A DNA stretch of 9,167 bases, from positions 1-9,167 of the forward strand of contig JAJDEK010000416.1 of assembly GCA_029259875.1 (NCBI GenBank), in the 5' to 3' direction. Positions within the stretch are counted from its first letter, which is position 1; every line of letters starts with the position of its first letter. Positions 1-5,533 of this stretch are shown here, piece after piece. The notes under the pieces are model-generated. The model was not told where the DNA came from, ran no database searches, and was given only the letters and a program-made list of their open reading frames with translations. The DNA comes from Planctomycetaceae bacterium. GTDB taxonomy: Bacteria > Planctomycetota > Planctomycetia > Planctomycetales > Planctomycetaceae. A program made the position numbers and the translations under genes.

Positions 1-410
1 CTGAACTCTTTCAAAAAATTGAATTTGCACTACATAGTGAATCGAGAGCTGATTTCTTACTCAACCAGAGAGGCGTTGATAGCCTCCTTAAATTTACCGA
101 GCGCATGGCATCACAAAACTTACGTGAGCCTGATTTTCAGCATTGTCATCATGCAGCACAAGCAGTTGAGTTATTTCTTTCTCAACCGGGTTATGATGAG
201 AAAATGCTATCTGTTACGATGGCGTTGATTCATGATGCTTATTATCGATTACCAGAACCACGTCCAGTGTTTAACTGGAAACTGTTACCCAAATTCCAGG
301 AAGCATGGGATCATTTTTGTTCCATGTTCGAACGTGACAAATCTCATGCAGAAACCTGCTTCCGTATTGGAACGGAACACGATGGTCCGCGTTATATTTG
401 TTATTGGTAG
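1..410 (+). CDS. 3' end of an unrecognised gene (hypothetical protein)
   Basis: The frame whose codons begin at base 3 is open from the left edge to a TAG at 408-410, giving at least 135 residues. The true start lies outside the window; an internal ATG at 105 would give 101 residues, but the open frame continues upstream with normal-looking protein sequence, so I treat the gene as truncated by the window. The visible part looks like a soluble, mostly helical protein, rich in His, aromatic and charged residues (FQHCHHAAQ, then LIHDAYYRLPEPRP and FNWKLLPKFQEAW), ending in PRYICYW. I see no signal peptide, membrane segment or known catalytic motif, and I do not recognise a family. It converges on the sulfatase gene with only 22 bases between the two stop codons. 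Confidence 0.6.
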   Translation, partial: ELFQKIEFALHSESRADFLLNQRGVDSLLKFTERMASQNLREPDFQHCHHAAQAVELFLSQPGYDEKMLSVTMALIHDAYYRLPEPRPVFNWKLLPKFQEAWDHFCSMFERDKSHAETCFRIGTEHDGPRYICYW

Positions 411-420
411 AACCTAATTA

Positions 421-459
421 GCTCAACTTGAATTATTTCTTGAGCGGAATCTCAAGTTG
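421..459. terminator. Overlapping inverted repeats between convergent genes, possible weak terminator
   Basis: CAACTTGA at 424-431 is the exact reverse complement of TCAAGTTG at 452-459. GCTCAA at 421-426 pairs with TTGAGC at 440-445, and TTGAG at 440-444 pairs with CTCAA at 451-455. These mutually exclusive stems sit at the meeting point of two convergent genes and overlap the last codons of the sulfatase. The stems are AT-rich and no clear T-run follows on either strand, so a terminator role is inference from position only. Confidence 0.3.
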
Positions 460-1857
460 TGACGGAACGGGTTTGATAGTTTGTTGATGTTTCTCAGCGG
501 CCGCCTTGATTTCTTTGATCACATCCGGGTTCGCTTTTGCAACATCATACTTTTCAGACGGATCATGCTCCAGATGATATAACACGGGCGTACTGTGTTC
601 TTTAAATGGTTCTCTACCATAGGCTGGTTTTGTAATAAAATGTGCTTTCCAAGGGCCTTTTCGATAAGCCATCAATTTCGTCCCGCGATAAAAGGCCATT
701 TCCTTTCGTGGGCTTTTGCCAGTTCCCAGTAAGACAGGTGTCAGATCCACACCATCAACTACCCGCTCAGTAGGAGCGTTACCACCAGCGAGTTGAATTG
801 ATGTGGTAAAGATATCCATCGTGCTGCCTAATTCATGTGTCACCGAACCGGAAGGAATATGGCCTGGCCACCAGGCAAGGGTTGGCTCCCGCATGCCCCC
901 TTCCCAAGTGCTTCCTTTTCCCTCGCGTAATAGTCCGGCTGAGCCTCCCTGTTCATTAAAGATCAGCCACGGGCCGTTATCACTGGAGAACCAGACGATT
1001 GTATTCTGATCGAGTCCCTGCTCTTTAAGCGTCTCAAGAATCTGGCCGACACTCCAGTCAATTTCTTCAATCACATCACCATACAATCCACGTCGACTTG
1101 TATCTGCTGTCTCTTTCGAGCGGAATAACGGCACATGTGGCATGCTATGCGCCAGATATAAATAGAAAGGCTGTTTTTGATTTCCCTTAATAAATTTGAT
1201 CGCTTCTTCGGTATAGCGTTTGGTAATCGTTGTCTGGTCAGCGGGTCGCTCAATGACTTTTTCATCACGCATTAAAGGAACGTTCCAGTATTCCACTTTC
1301 GGTTTGAGAAAAATCTTGCGTCCCAGTTTTCGTTCTGCCACTCTGTCCATATCGTTGGAATAAGGAATGCCATAATAAGAATCAAAACCATGACTAGTGG
1401 GTAGAAACTGCGGGAGATGACCCAGATGCCATTTTCCTACACATGCGGTCTTGTACCCCGTTTCTTTCAATGCTTCTGCCAAGGTGACTTCACCCGCTTG
1501 AAGTCCGCCGCCGGAATCGGGAAACAGGACCCGGCGTTTATCGCTGCACATTCCTGAGCGAATCGGATAACGGCCCGTCAACAAAGCGGCCCGACTGGGA
1601 GTACACACAGGGGCTGCCGAATAAAATTGTGTAAACTTCATGCCTTCGGCGGCCATCTGATCCAGATGAGGAGTTTTAATCGTGGGGTGTCCAAAACAGG
1701 CTAAGTCGCCGTATCCCAGGTCGTCAGCATAAATCACGATGACATTTGGTTTCGATGCTGCATGAACTTCCGTCAGTAATGTGCTGAGAATAAACAGGGG
1801 GAATAGTAAGAATGGGTAGAATTTTGTTTTGCACAAAATGAGCGCGGACTGTTTCAT
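433..1857 (-). CDS. Exported formylglycine-dependent sulfatase (arylsulfatase family)
   Basis: This 474-residue protein hydrolyses sulfate esters, probably of sulfated polysaccharides or aryl sulfates; the substrate cannot be told from sequence. An N-terminal signal peptide (about residues 1-34, hydrophobic stretch followed by VHAA) directs export. Catalytic landmarks of the alkaline phosphatase-like sulfatase fold are all present: the metal-binding DD pair at 45-46, the C-T-P-S-R motif at 85-89 with Cys85 to be converted to formylglycine by a maturation enzyme encoded elsewhere, the second sulfatase signature at 134-144 (GYKTACVGKWH), His at 237 and 241, the DN metal ligands at 293-294, and GKGSTWEGGMREP from 313 with Lys314. 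Length and motif order are normal, so it should be active. The ATG at 1857 has only a weak GAGAG upstream. It is transcribed divergently from the efflux operon and is probably monocistronic. Planctomycete genomes carry many such sulfatases. Confidence 0.95.
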   Translation of the reverse strand: MKQSALILCKTKFYPFLLFPLFILSTLLTEVHAASKPNVIVIYADDLGYGDLACFGHPTIKTPHLDQMAAEGMKFTQFYSAAPVCTPSRAALLTGRYPIRSGMCSDKRRVLFPDSGGGLQAGEVTLAEALKETGYKTACVGKWHLGHLPQFLPTSHGFDSYYGIPYSNDMDRVAERKLGRKIFLKPKVEYWNVPLMRDEKVIERPADQTTITKRYTEEAIKFIKGNQKQPFYLYLAHSMPHVPLFRSKETADTSRRGLYGDVIEEIDWSVGQILETLKEQGLDQNTIVWFSSDNGPWLIFNEQGGSAGLLREGKGSTWEGGMREPTLAWWPGHIPSGSVTHELGSTMDIFTTSIQLAGGNAPTERVVDGVDLTPVLLGTGKSPRKEMAFYRGTKLMAYRKGPWKAHFITKPAYGREPFKEHSTPVLYHLEHDPSEKYDVAKANPDVIKEIKAAAEKHQQTIKPVPSQLEIPLKK

Positions 1858-1955
1858 TTAACATTCTCTCACGACAGGGATTTGGGAGCTGTGAATCAAT
1901 CTAACTTATTGTGATTGTTCACTCTTTGTGGCTTCAATGCAACCTAAAATAAGAA

Positions 1956-1969
1956 TTTACTTATGTAAA
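1956..1969. promoter_or_regulatory. Distal palindrome, candidate MarR-type operator
   Basis: TTTAC-TTAT-GTAAA is a 5-base inverted repeat with a 4-base spacer. It shares TTTACTTAT with the palindrome next to the regulator gene, about 130 bases downstream. A second nested inverted repeat, ATAAG-AATTTA-CTTAT, spans 1949-1964. Repetition of the same word in one intergenic region suggests a protein-binding site, but AT-rich DNA makes chance palindromes common. Confidence 0.35.
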
Positions 1970-2084
1970 ACTTTGCGGGTTATGCTGATAAGTCCTTCAG
2001 ATACTAATACTTCATGTCCGAAATATTATTAAGAGCCAATCATCTGTGCTCAGATTACGCGGCGTCAATATCAGAACGAAAATT

Positions 2085-2099
2085 TTACTTATAAAGTAA
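2085..2099. promoter_or_regulatory. Proximal palindrome, candidate autoregulatory operator
   Basis: TTACTT-ATA-AAGTAA is a perfect 6-base inverted repeat with a 3-base spacer. It ends four bases before the GAGG ribosome binding site of the MarR-type gene and encloses TATAAA at 2090-2095, which matches a -10 hexamer at five of six positions. A regulator bound here would block its own promoter, the usual MarR-family arrangement. The operator role is inference; the palindrome itself is seen directly. No convincing -35 element was found at normal spacing. Confidence 0.45.
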
Positions 2100-2103
2100 G
2101 TTT

Positions 2104-2107
2104 GAGG
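2104..2107 (+). promoter_or_regulatory. Ribosome binding site deciding the MarR start
   Basis: GAGG lies nine bases before the ATG at 2117. It is too close to the alternative GTG at 2111 and falls downstream of the TTG at 2102, so it supports ATG 2117 as the start. Confidence 0.5.
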
Positions 2108-2116
2108 TTGGTGTGT

Positions 2117-2689
2117 ATGGAACAGGATAACAAACCCAATTCAGAAACGGTCAACGGTCCCATTGATTGGCGATCTTTACAAAATAATGAATGTGTCGAA
2201 CAGATCGATCTTCTGATTCGAACAGTCCATTTGGTCAGAGCGGCTTTGAACAATAGCTTTGCGCAACTGGAGATCAATGAAGTCCGCTATGCGGCACTCA
2301 AGGTGATCGATGCGGATCGTGAAGTGGGATGTTCTCAGTCGGAACTGGCACGAAAATTGGGGCAATCAGAATCGAATATCTGTACTCTGGTCGAACGTAT
2401 GGAAAGCGATCAATTGGTGATTCGGCAGCAATCACAAAAAGATCGGCGAAAGCGTGTGTTGCAGGTAACCAATCAAGGCGAGCATATTCTGGAACAAGTG
2501 AAGTCTTATCACGGTACCGTTTCACAGCGTCTGTTGTCTGCGTTGAATTCCGATCAAAGACGTCAACTCACTGGCATTCTACAGGCCTTACTAAAGTCAG
2601 CACATATCCAACGTTCTCAACGTGAGACTGCTAAAACGATTCTGGATGTTACTGGTCCTTATCCCTTCCAGGAATCTCCTGCAGCTTAG
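2117..2689 (+). CDS. MarR-family winged-helix transcriptional regulator
   Basis: A 190-residue dimeric DNA-binding protein expected to control the efflux genes immediately downstream and probably itself. The central region follows the MarR plan: helix EINEVRYAALKVI (about 52-64), helix-turn-helix SQSELARKLG-QSESNICTLVERME (about 73-97), then the beta wing with the characteristic D-R-R at 109-111 within VIRQQSQKDRRKRVLQVT. Long N- and C-terminal helices (about 27-50 and 120-170) would form the dimer interface. The C-terminal 20 residues (DVTGPYPFQESPAA region) look disordered. I chose ATG 2117 because GAGG precedes it by nine bases; an in-frame TTG at 2102 would add five residues but would begin inside the probable promoter. 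A gap of 69 bases separates it from the TolC-type gene on the same strand, so co-transcription is likely. MarR proteins usually sense small phenolic or oxidising molecules; the ligand here is unknown. Confidence 0.92.
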   Translation: MEQDNKPNSETVNGPIDWRSLQNNECVEQIDLLIRTVHLVRAALNNSFAQLEINEVRYAALKVIDADREVGCSQSELARKLGQSESNICTLVERMESDQLVIRQQSQKDRRKRVLQVTNQGEHILEQVKSYHGTVSQRLLSALNSDQRRQLTGILQALLKSAHIQRSQRETAKTILDVTGPYPFQESPAA

Positions 2690-2758
2690 TTCTTTTTGGT
2701 TTTTATTGATTTCGTTATTCCTGGATTCATTACTATCTTCTACAACGGATTCTCTTCC

Positions 2759-5533
2759 ATGAGGCGCACAAAACGTTTTCCATTTTGTGACAATCTCAAA
2801 CCATTTTTAACGATCGCTATAATCGTAGGTATGGTCGCGGTTCACTCAGGCTGTTCTCCTACATTCTGGTTTGATCAAGCGAATCAAGATACGTACGAAA
2901 TCCTTGCTGAGAATGCGAATGATCCTGCATGGCAGGTTCCCCGCTACGACATAGAACCCGATCCTCGCAGTCGCTTTTATGATCCCTATGATCCCAATGA
3001 TGAACCACTGCCTCCCGATGACCCCGCGGCTAATGTTTATATGCATTGGCTGCAATGCAAGAAGGGGTACCAAAGTTGGCATAAGTTTGGGCGGGCATTG
3101 AGTATTGAAAATCCAGACTGGCTCGTGCAGTACGGTATCAGTCCTGAATTGAGTGCGGAAATTGCCGCCTCTGGTGATGCATTAGAAGGTGTAGAGCTAC
3201 CTGCACTCAATGATCTCACACTGGGTGAAACTATTGACATTGCCAACATCAATAGCCGCGAATATCAATTTCAAATTGAAAATTTGTTTCTGTCAGCTTT
3301 GGATTTGACCTTCGGCCGATTTCAATTTGATGTGCGTTATCTTGGGATCGGCGGACAAAATCCTCAGGCTGAACTCAATCGTCGTCGTCTGGCGAACGGA
3401 ACACAAGAACTTGACTTGGCCAGTCGTATCGGCGTCAATCAGGTTCTCCCCAGTGGTGCACAATGGGCCGTGGAATTGGCAAATAATACACTCTGGTTGT
3501 TTTCAGGTTCGAATCAAACCAATTCCGTCAGTCTGCTTTCCTACTCGCTGGTACAACCTCTTTTGTTAGGTGCCGGTCGAAAAATTGTGTTGAATAATCT
3601 GACACAGGATGAGCGTAACGTATTGTATCAAACACGGACGCTCGCCCGATTTCGCAAAGAGTTTTTTACTGACAATGTCGCCGGAGGGAGTGGCTTTTTA
3701 CAGCTGCTCCAACAAACTCAGGTCATTAACAATGAACGTGATAATATCAAGTTGCTGGAACGCCAGGTTGAAATCTTGCGTGCACTCTCTTCACAAAAGC
3801 CAAAAGTCCTCTCCGAAAAATTAGAAAAACTTCCCGCGAATTGGATCCATCCACCCGAATTGGTTGATAAGCTTCTATTTGATGACGAAGCTCAACTTCT
3901 GTCCTGGAATGGAGAAATGACGGAAGCTCATGAGAAACAATTGCTGGCGTTGAGTGAGGAAAATTCCTACCAGGCAGCAGTCAACGAATTGATCCAACGA
4001 ATTCGAACGGAAGTCGTCACTTTGGATGTTGCACAGTTGGAAACCAGATTGGCGCAATCTATCAATCGCCTGAGATCATTCGAACGAATCTATCAGGATT
4101 CACTTGGGAGTTTCAAACTCTTTTTGGGACTCCCTCCGAATATGCCTATGAGCATCGATGAATCGTTATTGAAACCGTTTGAATTAATTGATCCCCTGTT
4201 GCCTGCGATTGAACAGGAAATTTATGACTATGTCGAAGTGTGGGCGAAGGTTTACGTAGAGGACTGGGAAGATCCCAATTTAGTCCCACCCACGACGGCT
4301 GAATTAAGAGAGGTTCTGACTGGATTGCAACAGCTCTTGGCTAAACTTCGCAAAGATGCCTTAGAGACTTTAGAGCAGGACATCAAAAATGTTGAAGTAC
4401 TATTGGGCGACGATAACGAAGTGGAAACAGAAGAGCTGTTGGCATTACGCCAGCGCCGTTTTCTGTCAGAGGAAGATCGTGAGCGCGTTCGCCAAAGCAC
4501 ATCGAATGATATACGATTGTATTCAGGCGTCCGGAAGACGATGCAGGCAATGGAAAGTCGTCTGGCTGGTCTGCAGAGTTTTTTGAGCGAAGACAAACTC
4601 ACGAATGACCAAAAAAAGCGAATTATTTTGGAGATGGCAAAATTACGGGAAGACATGCTGAGAATCTCCCAAGGAATCCAGGTGATTGAGATCGGTTTAC
4701 GAGTGGAACTAATTACCCTGGAACCATTTACGATGGATATTGGAGAGGTGATTCGAATTGGCCTTAATAACAGGCTGGACTTGATGAACCAACGTGGTTT
4801 GGTAATGGATGCTCGTAGATTAATGGAAGTGCGATCTAATTCTCTCGAAGCGGTGTTAAATGTCGTAGTAGATGGAGACGTTAGTACGCCTCTTGGCAGA
4901 AATAAGCCGCTGGATTTCCGTGGAAGTCAGGCTGGTTTTCGGGCGGGAGTTGAGTTTACCGCCCCTTTATCATTAGTTCAGGAACGAAACGCGTACCGAG
5001 AGTCGCAAATTGATTATCAACGAGAACGACGTACTTTTATGGCTGCGGAAGACGATACGAAGTTTCAGATCCGTCGAAACTGGCGGCAACTAGCGGTTTT
5101 ACGTGCGAATTTTGAGACCTCTCGGGTTCAAATCCGTTTAGCCGCTTTACAGTATGATAGTGCAGTCGAAGCAACCTCAGATCCCACACAAGCAGGGCGT
5201 AATCAGGGCTTAAATCTGTTAAATGCGTTAAATGCGGTATTAGACGCACAAAACAGTTTAATCAGCAACTGGATAAATTATGAACAAAACCGACTTAACA
5301 TCTATCTAAATATGGGTATTATGGAGATAGATGAAAATGGAATTTGGAAAGACGATTTCTACCAACACCGCGCGGGAAGAATCAGGCCCACCAATGAGCA
5401 CCGCCAACCCCCCCCAGGGACAACTGAAACCGGAATCACCGCAGCGGAAGACATCAAACAAGTTGTCTTCCGACCTGCCGGAGAGCTCAACGCCCTCTCC
5501 GCAGAAAGCGAAGAAGCGTCGCAAGCTCCCTAA
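2759..5533 (+). CDS. Very long TolC/OEP-type outer-membrane efflux protein, possible lipoprotein
   Basis: Likely the outer-membrane duct of the efflux pump. From ATG 2759 it has 924 residues, about twice E. coli TolC. Residues 13-32 form a hydrophobic signal ending in VHSGC, a lipobox-like end with Cys32 as the possible lipidated residue, although His at -3 is atypical. Residues 33-105 are Asp/Pro-rich (RFYDPYDPNDEPLPPDDP). The first OEP repeat starts near 151, with YSLVQPLLLGAGR at about 261-273 and LGLPPNMPMSID near 456-468. A charged, coiled-coil-like insertion covers about 475-650. The second OEP repeat runs from about 655 to 857, ending in LLNALNAVLDAQNSLISNW. The last 65 residues look disordered and are encoded in the region shared with the next gene. 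The frame is open upstream to a TTG at 2696, but ATG 2759 gives a cleaner signal peptide; GGA at 2747-2749 is only a weak ribosome site. Stop is TAA. Confidence 0.9.
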   Translation: MRRTKRFPFCDNLKPFLTIAIIVGMVAVHSGCSPTFWFDQANQDTYEILAENANDPAWQVPRYDIEPDPRSRFYDPYDPNDEPLPPDDPAANVYMHWLQCKKGYQSWHKFGRALSIENPDWLVQYGISPELSAEIAASGDALEGVELPALNDLTLGETIDIANINSREYQFQIENLFLSALDLTFGRFQFDVRYLGIGGQNPQAELNRRRLANGTQELDLASRIGVNQVLPSGAQWAVELANNTLWLFSGSNQTNSVSLLSYSLVQPLLLGAGRKIVLNNLTQDERNVLYQTRTLARFRKEFFTDNVAGGSGFLQLLQQTQVINNERDNIKLLERQVEILRALSSQKPKVLSEKLEKLPANWIHPPELVDKLLFDDEAQLLSWNGEMTEAHEKQLLALSEENSYQAAVNELIQRIRTEVVTLDVAQLETRLAQSINRLRSFERIYQDSLGSFKLFLGLPPNMPMSIDESLLKPFELIDPLLPAIEQEIYDYVEVWAKVYVEDWEDPNLVPPTTAELREVLTGLQQLLAKLRKDALETLEQDIKNVEVLLGDDNEVETEELLALRQRRFLSEEDRERVRQSTSNDIRLYSGVRKTMQAMESRLAGLQSFLSEDKLTNDQKKRIILEMAKLREDMLRISQGIQVIEIGLRVELITLEPFTMDIGEVIRIGLNNRLDLMNQRGLVMDARRLMEVRSNSLEAVLNVVVDGDVSTPLGRNKPLDFRGSQAGFRAGVEFTAPLSLVQERNAYRESQIDYQRERRTFMAAEDDTKFQIRRNWRQLAVLRANFETSRVQIRLAALQYDSAVEATSDPTQAGRNQGLNLLNALNAVLDAQNSLISNWINYEQNRLNIYLNMGIMEIDENGIWKDDFYQHRAGRIRPTNEHRQPPPGTTETGITAAEDIKQVVFRPAGELNALSAESEEASQAP
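5218..5235 (+). repeat. Tandem 9-base repeat within the TolC-type gene
   Basis: GTTAAATGC occurs twice head to tail, encoding L-N-A-L-N-A. It is in frame and lies in the conserved C-terminal OEP helix, where similar LNAL sequences are normal, so it is probably just local codon repetition. Confidence 0.6.
5323..5326 (+). promoter_or_regulatory. Candidate ribosome binding site for the adaptor inside the TolC-type gene
   Basis: GGAG lies 4 bases before ATG 5331 and 10 bases before ATG 5337, both in the adaptor frame. It supports an early start and therefore a long gene overlap. A weaker AGG at 5384-5386 lies 7 bases before the alternative ATG at 5394. Confidence 0.4.

Larger units (their letters stand above)
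1858..2101. promoter_or_regulatory. Divergent intergenic region, AT-rich, with two palindromes
   Basis: These 244 bases separate the divergent sulfatase and marR-type genes and must hold the promoters for both. No reading frame of note is present. Two related palindromic elements share the word TTTACTTAT (1956-1964 and 2084-2092). A minor hairpin, ATCTG-TGCT-CAGAT, lies at 2042-2055. On the - strand a TTGACG (complement of 2063-2068) with GATGAT 18 bases on (complement of 2039-2044) is a possible but weak sulfatase promoter. No strong sigma-70 promoter with correct spacing was found on either strand. Confidence 0.6.

Noticed and set aside
2102..2116. TTG 2102 as the start of the MarR-type gene
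   Set aside because: It lies upstream of the GAGG ribosome site and at about the expected transcription start; ATG 2117 has correct spacing.
2669..2705. Hairpin CAGGA-ATC-TCCTG followed by T-rich DNA as a terminator after the MarR-type gene
   Set aside because: The stem is only five base pairs, lies within the coding end, and the T-rich stretch starts about ten bases later and is interrupted. At most it is a weak attenuator.
2696..2758. TTG 2696 as the start of the TolC-type gene
   Set aside because: It would add a second hydrophobic stretch before the basic n-region of a normal signal peptide; ATG 2759 gives a standard export signal.
4252..4656. 134-residue antisense frame inside the TolC-type gene
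   Set aside because: It is Ser/Arg-rich low-complexity sequence mirroring the Glu/Leu-rich coding strand, with no ribosome site or domain.
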